5,184 bases of DNA from Chlamydiota bacterium (lineage in GTDB: Bacteria > Chlamydiota > Chlamydiia > Chlamydiales > SM23-39), in contig DAIDLB010000180.1 of the NCBI GenBank assembly GCA_027449725.1, positions 1 to 5,184 on the forward strand, given 5' to 3'. Below the pieces are notes generated by a model, which saw only the letters and a program-made list of their open reading frames with translations, did no database searches and had not been told where the DNA came from. Shown piece after piece: positions 1-5,184 of the stretch (position 1 is its first letter; each line of letters begins with the position of its first letter). The position numbers and the translations under genes were made by a program.

Positions 1-1295
1 CGATCTAACGTCGCGATCTGCCCTTTCCGTCCGAGGAGGATCATCCCCTGGCGCGAGTTGCCCCACCATTCGCCGACACACGGCATCAACTGGGCCGTCT
101 CTTCGGTCAACGTCGTCCGGACCGAGCGGACCCGTTTCAGCCCTGCGATGTGGGAGGCGTCTTCGCCCCAGGCCATCGGCAGCGAAGCGAGGAAATCGGG
201 GAGGTGGAGAAAATCGTTCGGCCCCAGCTTGAACCCATACTTTTGAAAGAGGGCAAGGAGAATGGATTCGGCTTTGGAAAATTTCTCTTTGGAGCCGAAG
301 AGGCCGCAGCTAAGCCTCGTCTCGACAAACTTTTCCCCCTCCTGCAGCTGCCTCCGGACATAGAGCTTCTCTTCCAACTCGCGCGGCAGATCGGGCAAAA
401 CCCTGGTCAAATAGGGGAATTTCGACTGGTGTTCGAGGAGCTTCAGCTTGCCGCGGAACTTCGCTTCCGCCTTTTCCTGCGAGGGAAAATAGATCCCGTA
501 ATGGAGATAAAACGGCGTCGGCACCCGGTACGACGCGTTGAAAAAATCGCCGATCAGCTCCCCCATGTGGGCAAGGCTCCAGCTCTCGGGGACGTCCAGG
601 ACTTCATACGTCCTCAAATCCCATTTTTCCGACAAGACGAGTTTCTCTTTATAGACTTCGAGCGCGGTCGACGAGGCAGCCATCTGTTTGGAGAGATAGG
701 TGTCCTTTTTCCACCTGCCGGAGCGCCCTGTTTGCAAAAGCCCCTGGACGAGATCGATGAACTGGCCCGGCTCCATGTCGACGGCGTGGCTGATGCGGGA
801 AAAGATCTCGATCGACTTCTTCTTCTTTTCAGCGAGACGCTCGATCTGCCGCAAAACATCTTTCCCTTTCTTCATCGAAAACGAGAAGAAGACGCGAAAG
901 ATCCTCGCCGTTTCCCCCTGGAGGAAAAAGTCCTGTTTCTTGGCCGCGATCTTGGCGTAAATCCCCGCTTCTCTTTGGCGCGGCTCGCCCCAAGTCTCTA
1001 AAAACCCTTCGATCCTCGGATCGGCAAAGAGGAGGCACTGGATGTTCGCCCCCTCTTCTCCGATCTCCTTGACAAGCGCGTTGATCTCGAGAAGCGCGTC
1101 GATGGAGCCGCCGAGAAGAGGGACGACTTCGAGGACAAAGCCGAGCGAGCTCTTATTTTCATAGATCTTCTGCTCCGAATCGTAGAGGCGGTACGGGAGA
1201 AGATCTGCCAAAAACTCGTGCTCGAGGAACTCCTCTGAGCTCTCGCCTTCTTCCACCTCGCCAAGCCACTCTGCGATCTTCCGGACAAAGCTCAT
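1..1295 (-). CDS. traC: TraC, F-type T4SS assembly ATPase (VirB4 family), N-terminal part, cut by the window edge
   Basis: TraC is the VirB4-class ATPase at the cytoplasmic face of F-type secretion systems and drives pilus assembly. Reading from the ATG at 1295 gives 431 codons with no stop, and the frame is still open at base 1. Residues 32-60 carry the motif typical of the TraC N-terminal domain: LLPYRLYDSE, then a stretch of the form KSSLGFVLEVVPLLGG. The last visible residues (GEWWGNSRQGMILLGRKGQ) resemble the segment that precedes the Walker A loop in this family, so the P-loop and Walker B should lie just beyond the left edge. F TraC is about 875 residues, so roughly half is present. 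The start is supported by an AAGGGAG ribosome site 7 bases upstream and an ATGA overlap with the preceding lipoprotein gene. No signal peptide or membrane segment is seen, as expected. The family call is strong; catalytic residues cannot be checked here. Confidence 0.93.
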   Translation of the reverse strand, partial: MSFVRKIAEWLGEVEEGESSEEFLEHEFLADLLPYRLYDSEQKIYENKSSLGFVLEVVPLLGGSIDALLEINALVKEIGEEGANIQCLLFADPRIEGFLETWGEPRQREAGIYAKIAAKKQDFFLQGETARIFRVFFSFSMKKGKDVLRQIERLAEKKKKSIEIFSRISHAVDMEPGQFIDLVQGLLQTGRSGRWKKDTYLSKQMAASSTALEVYKEKLVLSEKWDLRTYEVLDVPESWSLAHMGELIGDFFNASYRVPTPFYLHYGIYFPSQEKAEAKFRGKLKLLEHQSKFPYLTRVLPDLPRELEEKLYVRRQLQEGEKFVETRLSCGLFGSKEKFSKAESILLALFQKYGFKLGPNDFLHLPDFLASLPMAWGEDASHIAGLKRVRSVRTTLTEETAQLMPCVGEWWGNSRQGMILLGRKGQIATLD

Positions 1296-1501
1296 CCCTG
1301 TCTCCCTTCGCGTAAAATCCGGGCGTCCTCTTCATCGGGGACGAAAAGGTCCCGCTTTTCGTCCCTCTCGACGATCATGTCCATCACTTCGGAGACCGAC
1401 TTGCAACCGATCCCTTTGCAGGCCGGGCAGTCGAACTCCGACTGGTACATGCTGCAGGCGGAGAAAAAGAGGGCAAAAACACAAGCAACGAGCTTCTTCA
1501 T
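1292..1501 (-). CDS. traV: TraV-like outer-membrane lipoprotein, very short (69 aa)
   Basis: This is a predicted outer-membrane lipoprotein that would anchor the TraK-TraB core, as TraV/VirB7 does. The N terminus is MKKLVACVFALFFSAC: basic residues, a hydrophobic core, and a lipobox (FSAC) with Cys16 as the lipidated residue. Directly after it comes SEFDCPACKGIGCKSVSEV, which resembles the start of mature F TraV (an S-T-E-F-E-C segment followed by another Cys and a short helix). Cys25, Cys28 and Cys33 are closely spaced. The remainder is charged and ends at residue 69, whereas F TraV is about 171 residues, so the long C-terminal part is absent. There is no sign of a frameshift: the stop overlaps the traC start as ATGA. 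An AAGGA ribosome site lies 4 bases before the ATG. The TraV call rests on position, lipobox and the Cys segment; a generic VirB7-like lipoprotein is the alternative. Confidence 0.8.
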   Translation of the reverse strand: MKKLVACVFALFFSACSMYQSEFDCPACKGIGCKSVSEVMDMIVERDEKRDLFVPDEEDARILREGRQG

Positions 1502-2028
1502 GGGTTCCTTAAGTGTTGATCGAGGGCGTCAAACGTGGGGGCTGCATCGATGAGCTTTCCATCGATTTCGTAGGAAGGGACAGCCGTGATCACATCTTCC
1601 TGAATGAGAAAGCGGAACGCGGCGCGGTACGCGTCGGCCTTCTCCAAAAATTCGATCTTGTCCAGATCGGGCACAGGGGTTCCGAGCGCCTCCATGGCCG
1701 CCTGCAAAATAGCCAGCCCTCCCCTGCCGCGATTTTCATGCAGGCATTGGAGCACGGTCTCTAAAAAAACCGCCCGCTTCTCTTCGCCGATCTTCTCGAG
1801 GCAAACCATCGCCTGCAGAGTGAGGAGGTCGGCCGGATCGGGGTGGAAAACGAAGCGGACGTCGGGGTAGGCGTCCCTCAGCTTTGGAAAATCGGTGCTA
1901 AAAAGCTCCAGACACTTCGTGCAGCTGAGCGAATAGTACTCGACGACTTCCCGCGCCAAATCGGGATCACCGTAAGCCACCTGATAGACCGGATCGAGTT
2001 TGGCCATCGCCAAAAGGAACCTAATCAT
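1498..2028 (-). CDS. DsbA/thioredoxin-fold protein with CTKC motif, within the tra operon
   Basis: This 176-residue protein is probably a thiol-disulfide oxidoreductase acting on Tra components. The sequence EVVEYYSLSCTKC puts a strand before a CxxC motif at Cys36-Cys39, as in DsbA/thioredoxin-fold proteins. Near the C terminus, TAVPSYEIDGKLI supplies the conserved cis-proline (Pro151) and the following strand-turn. The middle (about residues 68-135) is predicted helical, as in DsbA-type insertions, and has two further cysteines (76 and 95). DsbC-like or TrbB-like proteins are commonly encoded beside traC in F, SXT and IncA/C systems; here the gene sits between traB and traV. An in-frame TGA three codons before the ATG rules out a longer N terminus, and MIRFLLAMA is too short for a normal signal peptide, so export is unclear. 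It overlaps traB by 8 bases and traV by 4. The fold is fairly sure; whether it oxidises, isomerises or only chaperones is not. Confidence 0.82.
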   Translation of the reverse strand: MIRFLLAMAKLDPVYQVAYGDPDLAREVVEYYSLSCTKCLELFSTDFPKLRDAYPDVRFVFHPDPADLLTLQAMVCLEKIGEEKRAVFLETVLQCLHENRGRGGLAILQAAMEALGTPVPDLDKIEFLEKADAYRAAFRFLIQEDVITAVPSYEIDGKLIDAAPTFDALDQHLRNP

Positions 2029-3121
2029 GCTTGTTCAGCCTTCTTTGCAGTTCGATTTTCTTTTTCAGGTCCTTTTCCCCGATCTTGACCGACTTGGTGA
2101 AGATCACGTCGACGACGCGGCCTGCGGCGATCTGGATCGCGGGCTGAAGCTGCTCGGCCCGTTTGATGTAGTAGTCGGTGAGCTTGCCCATGGCAGCAGT
2201 CGATCCGCCGACGCCGATCGAAACGGCGCTCTCTTGCGCCGAGGGCGTCTTCTGTTTGCTCGCGATCGCTTCCGCCGTCTGTCCGACCCCTTGCAAAAAG
2301 CCGGAGAAAGCGGCCCGCATTACGATCTGCCCCGAACGGTCGACGACGACGCCTCGCAGTCCTTCCCGTCCATCTTCGCCGGACACATAGGCGCTCACTT
2401 CGGTCTCGACAAACGAGCCGTCTTTTTCAACCAGGGTCAGCCTCTCTGCGCGGATCATCACCCGCTCGGTGGAGAGATCGCCCTGCGCATTGCCAATCAG
2501 CACGCTCCCCTTGAGCGGCACGCGGATATTCCTCGGAAGACGCCCGTCGTCGATCGGCCTGAGGAGCACCGGATTGGCCCCTACCGGCTTTTGGACGCCG
2601 ACGCCGCAGTCGACGCCTGAAATCAAGACCGCCTTGAGCACGGTGCCGGCGGGGATTTCGAAGGCGACGCTATGCTCTTCTTTTTTGGGCGTCCGCTCCC
2701 ATCCCTTGAAGGCTTTCAGCAAAGGAAGGACTTTCTTCTCCTGCTCTTTGGCCAATAGCTCGCCCTTCATTGCCTCGATCGCCTTCTCTACGCGCGCCGA
2801 TTCGCTCTGGACCATCCCCCTCGTCTCTTCGGCGATCTCTCTACCCGTCTCGCTGACCGTAACCGAGAGCGATTCAATCCTCTCCCCCAACGCCTCCTGC
2901 CCTTTTTCGAGCGCTGAGATCCGGATCGCGTGAGGGTCGATCTCCTGGGAGATCCGGTCGATCTTGCTCTCTACCGGCAGAGAGGGCCTCGCCTCCGGCG
3001 AGTCTTCGTGAGTAAACGAGACGAGGAGGAGGACAATGGCCGCTCCCCCGCCGGCCAAGCCGAAAAACAGCTTCTTTTGACGCGCGCCGATCTGCCGAGC
3101 GCTGCCCCACTTCCTAGCCAT
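2021..3121 (-). CDS. traB: TraB, VirB10/TrbI-family envelope-spanning core protein
   Basis: TraB links the inner membrane to the outer-membrane core of the secretion channel. The 366-residue protein has a short basic cytoplasmic tail (1-17), one membrane segment (about 18-36), a charged region with coiled-coil character (about 50-130), then a VirB10-like domain from about residue 150. That domain opens with FEIPAGTVLKAVLISGVDC and continues with NPVLLRPIDDGRLPRN, VLIGNAQGDLSTERVMIRAE, and a YVSGEDGREGLRG segment, all recognisable TraB signatures. F TraB is about 475 residues; this one is shorter and lacks an obvious proline-rich periplasmic linker, the coiled coil taking its place. Start: the ATG overlaps the traK stop by 8 bases (ATGGCTAG), with a G-rich ribosome site just upstream. 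The C terminus is lysine- and arginine-rich and overlaps the next gene by 8 bases. Confidence 0.95.
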   Translation of the reverse strand: MARKWGSARQIGARQKKLFFGLAGGGAAIVLLLVSFTHEDSPEARPSLPVESKIDRISQEIDPHAIRISALEKGQEALGERIESLSVTVSETGREIAEETRGMVQSESARVEKAIEAMKGELLAKEQEKKVLPLLKAFKGWERTPKKEEHSVAFEIPAGTVLKAVLISGVDCGVGVQKPVGANPVLLRPIDDGRLPRNIRVPLKGSVLIGNAQGDLSTERVMIRAERLTLVEKDGSFVETEVSAYVSGEDGREGLRGVVVDRSGQIVMRAAFSGFLQGVGQTAEAIASKQKTPSAQESAVSIGVGGSTAAMGKLTDYYIKRAEQLQPAIQIAAGRVVDVIFTKSVKIGEKDLKKKIELQRRLNKHD

Positions 3122-3794
3122 CTTTGCCCCGCCCTAAAATACAAATCGTCTTTTCACCGGCCTCGAGTGTCTTGGCGCCGAGAAAAACCCACGCCTTGTC
3201 CCCTTTGACCTCTTCCAAGGAGAGCGAGGCGGCCTTTTTCCCGGGATTTCTCACTTCATACACATCGAGGATCTCAAACGGCCCTTCGAGCGACTTCAAC
3301 GGAACGGCGATGAGCGGCGAGGGCAATTTCAGTCCCTCCTCATCCCAATCCCGCTGTCCGAATCCGGCCGGCACAATGCCCTCGACGATCTTGTTGAGCA
3401 CCTGGATGCTCGCAGCCATCGACGGATCGGCCCGATAGACCCATTCCTGGCCGTCTTCGGGGAGGTGGAGGCGGACCTGTTCGGAGGGGCCGGGCTCTGC
3501 TCGGACAAAAAGATCCTGGACTGCTCCGGAGCTGGCAACCACCGTTACTGTCTTCGGCTCTTCAATCTCCTGCTCTACGTTGACGAAGGCATTGCCGGTC
3601 GCCGCGTCCATGACGACGGTGAAGAGGCCATTGTCTGCAAAGATCTTTTCGACGGCCCCGTCTTCGACGACGATCCGGTTGTGGGAAGTCGTCGAGAGGG
3701 TCACTTCAAAAGGATTCTTTTCATCAATCGTCCGCTCGACGAGGGCAAACCCTGACACGCTGGCGCCTACGGCCAGCAGCACCAGCCTTTTCAT
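3114..3794 (-). CDS. traK: TraK, secretin-like outer-membrane core protein
   Basis: TraK is the periplasmic, VirB9-like/secretin-like component that joins TraV and TraB in the core complex. I start it at the ATG at 3794, giving 226 residues against 242 for F TraK; a longer open frame exists but would run back into traE. This start has an AGGAGG ribosome site 4 bases upstream, an ATGA overlap with the traE stop, and begins a convincing signal peptide (MKRLVLLAVGASVSGFA, cleavage near residue 17). The mature N-terminal part is beta-rich, with a pattern (NRIVVEDGAVEKIFADNGLF) typical of the secretin-like N domain of TraK. The C-terminal part ends in a beta-rich repeat region containing DVYEVRNPGKKAASLSLEE and a final AGEKTICILGRG strand, as in TraK homologues. 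There is one cysteine, near the C terminus. The identification rests on fold pattern, length and position between traE and traB. Confidence 0.88.
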   Translation of the reverse strand: MKRLVLLAVGASVSGFALVERTIDEKNPFEVTLSTTSHNRIVVEDGAVEKIFADNGLFTVVMDAATGNAFVNVEQEIEEPKTVTVVASSGAVQDLFVRAEPGPSEQVRLHLPEDGQEWVYRADPSMAASIQVLNKIVEGIVPAGFGQRDWDEEGLKLPSPLIAVPLKSLEGPFEILDVYEVRNPGKKAASLSLEEVKGDKAWVFLGAKTLEAGEKTICILGRGKDG

Positions 3795-4354
3795 ACGGCC
3801 TCCTGCTTGAGAGATTCGAGCATGAGCTTGCCGTGTTCGCACTTGAAGCGAAGGGTGTATTGCTTCTCCTGTTTTTGGATGGCAAAAGAACCGGCCCCCT
3901 CTTTTTCCACCCAGACGTCGGACTCGCCTCGAATCAAAAAGGACGATTTGGCGGGATCGACGCTGCTATTGAGCGTCCGGAAGAAAAATGCTTGGCCCCC
4001 CTTCAAAATCGCCGCTTCTTCCTCGGCCAATTGCCGCTTGAATTCGGAGTAGGAGGCGGGATGGACATATTGGAGCAAAATCCGATTTCTCTCTCCTACG
4101 TCTGCGGAGCTCCGGTTGAGGAGGAGGTCCGAGAGGAAAATCCCCATTTTCTCGAGGTAGGCGGAAGAGGCCCTCTGATCTTCGATCCAGTAGGAGGGGC
4201 CGCTGGTAGGGACGACGACGACCCGCTCTTTCTTCGTAAAAAGCAAAAGGGCTTGGAGCAGCACGACGACGGAGAGAAGGACGGAAAAGAAGAGGAACGC
4301 ATTTTTGCGGCCGGCGAGGCGGGCCGTGTTTTCCTGTTTGGTTTGACGGTCCAT
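3791..4354 (-). CDS. traE: TraE, inner-membrane pilus-assembly protein (VirB8-like position)
   Basis: TraE is a bitopic inner-membrane protein of F-type systems, structurally related to VirB8 and needed for pilus assembly. From the ATG at 4354 it is 187 residues, essentially the length of F TraE (188). It has a short polar cytoplasmic N terminus (MDRQTKQENTARLAGRKN), one membrane segment at about 19-39, and a periplasmic domain. The segment VVVVPTSGPSYWIEDQRASS followed by a YLEKMGIFLSDLLLN helix matches the TraE pattern of a membrane-proximal strand and then a helix. The open frame extends 118 codons further upstream, but those codons lie within traL in another frame and lack any family resemblance, so I reject the longer form. 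The start codon overlaps the traL stop by one base (TAATG) with only a weak ribosome site (GGA about 8 bases before), which fits translational coupling. Confidence 0.9.
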   Translation of the reverse strand: MDRQTKQENTARLAGRKNAFLFFSVLLSVVVLLQALLLFTKKERVVVVPTSGPSYWIEDQRASSAYLEKMGIFLSDLLLNRSSADVGERNRILLQYVHPASYSEFKRQLAEEEAAILKGGQAFFFRTLNSSVDPAKSSFLIRGESDVWVEKEGAGSFAIQKQEKQYTLRFKCEHGKLMLESLKQEAV

Positions 4355-4647
4355 TATTTGATCCAAAAGCGTTGGTTTGAAGGGGGGAATTTGACTCTTA
4401 AAAGGCTGTTGAAACGTCGGGTCGGCAAAGACCAGTAGAGACAGCGGATGGCGTAAAATCGGGGGAGCCTCTTCAAGGCCCTGCGGAGGAAAAAGAGGGT
4501 CGAAAGTCCGCAAACCGGGATGAGAAAGAGGCTGTCGAAGAGGGCTCCGAGAAAAACGGGAATGATGGCAGCGGCAACGTCGCTGATCGAAAACGATAAA
4601 AAGCGGACAGGGGCGTCCAGCCGCTTGAGGAGCAGGGCCGGTTTCAT
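4354..4647 (-). CDS. traL: TraL, small inner-membrane pilus-assembly protein
   Basis: TraL is a small inner-membrane protein of F-type systems (VirB3-like position). The 97 residues compare with 91 in F TraL. The layout is family-like: a short N-terminal stretch with RLDAPVRFLSFSISD, then one long or two closely spaced hydrophobic segments (about 24-54) broken by Pro30 and Pro44, a basic loop (RRALKRLPR), and the characteristic YAIRCLYWSLP segment at about residues 65-75, resembling the YxLCYWYLP-type motif of TraL. The start overlaps the upstream pilin stop as ATGA and has no good ribosome site, so translation is probably coupled. The stop overlaps the traE start by one base. The identification is supported by motif, length and place between traA and traE. 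Confidence 0.88.
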   Translation of the reverse strand: MKPALLLKRLDAPVRFLSFSISDVAAAIIPVFLGALFDSLFLIPVCGLSTLFFLRRALKRLPRFYAIRCLYWSLPTRRFNSLLRVKFPPSNQRFWIK

Positions 4648-4916
4648 AGGTTGGCGATGAGGTCGATGACTCTTGGCAAAAGACAGATCGCAAGACCGAG
4701 ACCGCCATAGATCAGAAGCGGCTTGATCGAGCCTGACATAAAGGCCTGGAAGATACCGGCGCCAAACCCGAGGGTGAGGGCGATTTTCCGAACAACGGGG
4801 CCGAAGAGGATATTGCTGACCTGGTTTGTGCTTTCAATAAGCTGCTCTGCGGCATCGGTTGTTCCATCATATCCTTGCGTTTGTAATAAAAGAGCGACGG
4901 CGAGTGTAATTGTCAT
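4644..4916 (-). CDS. traA: TraA/TrbC-like conjugative pilin candidate
   Basis: This 90-residue protein is probably the pilus subunit. It has a hydrophobic N terminus (MTITLAVALLLQTQG), a polar stretch (about 15-35), and two hydrophobic segments (about 45-62 and 67-87) separated by a small polar turn (SGSIKP). That is the architecture of VirB2/TrbC/TraA pilins. Glycine-rich helix content (LTLGFGAGIFQAF, YGGLGLAICLLP) also fits. If a leader is removed after about residue 12-15, the mature subunit would be about 75 residues, close to F pilin (70). The start is secure: GGAG lies 7 bases upstream and an in-frame TGA eight codons upstream leaves no other start codon. It is the first gene of the operon and overlaps traL by 4 bases. 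Oddly, the leader has no positive charge before its hydrophobic stretch. Sequence identity to known pilins is weak, so the call depends on layout and position. Confidence 0.75.
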   Translation of the reverse strand: MTITLAVALLLQTQGYDGTTDAAEQLIESTNQVSNILFGPVVRKIALTLGFGAGIFQAFMSGSIKPLLIYGGLGLAICLLPRVIDLIANL

Positions 4917-4952
4917 GGAGAATCTCCGTAATTTGTCTCAGTTCCACACCCC

Positions 4953-4982
4953 CTATTTCCATGAAATATCTGACGGAAATAG
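4953..4982. repeat. Perfect 8-bp inverted repeat (8-14-8) before the first tra gene
   Basis: CTATTTCC at 4953-4960 is exactly complementary to GGAAATAG at 4975-4982, with a 14-base spacer. It ends 36 bases before the pilin start codon and overlaps the candidate -10 element. The geometry suits either an operator for a dimeric repressor or a hairpin in the mRNA leader. No U-tract follows it on either strand in a way that would suggest a terminator. Confidence 0.55.
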
Positions 4983-5006
4983 AAAATGAATGCCAGGATT
5001 TTGCAA
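4978..5006 (-). promoter_or_regulatory. Candidate sigma70-like promoter for the tra operon
   Basis: On the minus strand, TTGCAA (5006-5001) and TCTATT (4983-4978) are separated by exactly 17 bases and each matches the -35/-10 consensus at 4 of 6 positions. Transcription would start near 4971, giving a leader of about 55 bases before the pilin ATG. The match is weak and AT-rich DNA yields such pairs by chance; the position and spacing are the main support. Confidence 0.3.
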
Positions 5007-5125
5007 AAACAATCGATTTAACAACAACACAAGATATTAATTTAAATAATCGATGAAAGCGATGTAGCAATAAAAAATTTATCATTACATGAGCCTATCT
5101 TCCGATTCTTAACATTCGATTTTTG

Positions 5126-5184
5126 ATGCATTTTTTGTCAGATTTTGAGACCGCTTCGCAGGACGTATACCGCGCGCAGGAAGG
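5126..5184 (+). other. Possible start of a divergent plus-strand gene, cut by the edge
   Basis: From an ATG at 5126 the plus strand is open to the window end, encoding MHFLSDFETASQDVYRAQE. GC content rises within it. There is no ribosome site before the ATG (AT-rich, no GGAG), and only about 19 codons are visible, so it may be chance. On the opposite strand the same bases could equally be the last codons of an upstream gene, with stops at 5138, 5109 and 5095 in the three frames. No family is recognised. Confidence 0.15.

Larger units (their letters stand above)
4917..5184. promoter_or_regulatory. AT-rich leader and control region upstream of the tra operon
   Basis: No convincing complete gene lies here. 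Base composition drops sharply: the line 4981-5040 is about 28% GC, whereas sampled lines inside the genes are about 60%. GC rises again beyond about 5150. The region contains A and T tracts, two copies of AATCGAT (5011-5017 and 5048-5054), an 8-bp inverted repeat, and a weak promoter candidate facing traA. This is what a regulatory region for the whole leftward operon should look like, though no known regulator site is recognised. A 72-codon minus-strand frame overlapping the start of traA is judged a chance frame. Confidence 0.6.

Noticed and set aside
150..1001. A 283-codon plus-strand open frame
   Set aside because: It lies wholly antisense to traC, whose translation matches the TraC family without a stop. 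The plus-strand product has no recognisable motif, and long antisense frames are expected in GC-rich coding DNA.
998..1288. A 96-codon minus-strand frame starting just inside traC
   Set aside because: It is out of frame with traC, and its product is serine/arginine-rich low-complexity sequence typical of a shifted reading of a GC-rich gene.
2000..2620. A 206-codon plus-strand open frame
   Set aside because: It is antisense to the well-supported traB VirB10-like domain and the start of the Dsb-like gene, and shows no family features.
3795..3842. N-terminal extension of traK (MRTRQAHARISQAGG)
   Set aside because: It would bury the signal peptide behind 16 polar residues and ignores the AGGAGG site in front of the ATG at 3794.
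3833..4438. A 201-codon plus-strand open frame
   Set aside because: It is antisense to traE and the end of traL, both supported by length, motifs and coupled starts.
4355..4708. N-terminal extension of traE by 118 codons
   Set aside because: The extra codons overlap traL almost entirely in another frame, and the shorter start gives the exact family length with a membrane segment in the usual place.
4867..5085. A 72-codon minus-strand open frame overlapping the traA start
   Set aside because: It sits mostly in AT-rich leader DNA, overlaps the well-placed pilin gene in another frame by 50 bases and has no recognisable features.
5095..5150. Possible terminator of an upstream gene near the right edge
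   Set aside because: There are T/A tracts but no adjacent GC-rich stem that I can find on either strand.

Overview
The window holds the front half of an F-type (Tra/Trh-like, MPF-F) conjugative type IV secretion operon. Eight genes are read on the minus strand, from right to left: pilin (traA-like), traL, traE, traK, traB, a DsbA/thioredoxin-fold protein with a CxxC motif, a very short traV-like lipoprotein, and the N-terminal half of the ATPase gene traC, which runs off the left edge. The traA-L-E-K-B-V-C order is the classic F/SXT/IncA/C-type order. The thiol-oxidoreductase inserted between traB and traV is a variation on it.

Every junction overlaps by 1 to 8 bases, so the genes form one tightly coupled transcription and translation unit. 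The expected roles are: TraA is the pilus subunit. TraL and TraE are inner-membrane assembly factors. TraK (secretin-like), TraB (VirB10-like) and TraV (VirB7-like lipoprotein) make the envelope-spanning core. The Dsb-like protein may form or correct disulfides in the cysteine-bearing components. TraC powers pilus assembly.

The only sizeable non-coding stretch is 4917-5184, at the 5' end of the operon. It is strikingly AT-rich (about 28% GC in a counted 60-base line, against roughly 60% in lines counted within the genes). It carries a perfect 8-bp inverted repeat and a weak promoter candidate, so it is the likely control region. At the extreme right edge GC rises again and a plus-strand frame opens, which may be the start of a divergent gene.

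The host must be Gram-negative, given a lipoprotein, a secretin-like protein and an envelope-spanning core. Moderately high GC and the compact Tra proteins do not let me name a lineage. F-type modules of this kind occur in proteobacteria and also in environmental chlamydiae and Rickettsiales, and I cannot choose among them from this sequence. A plasmid or an integrative element is equally possible: no relaxase, integrase, origin or attachment site is visible.
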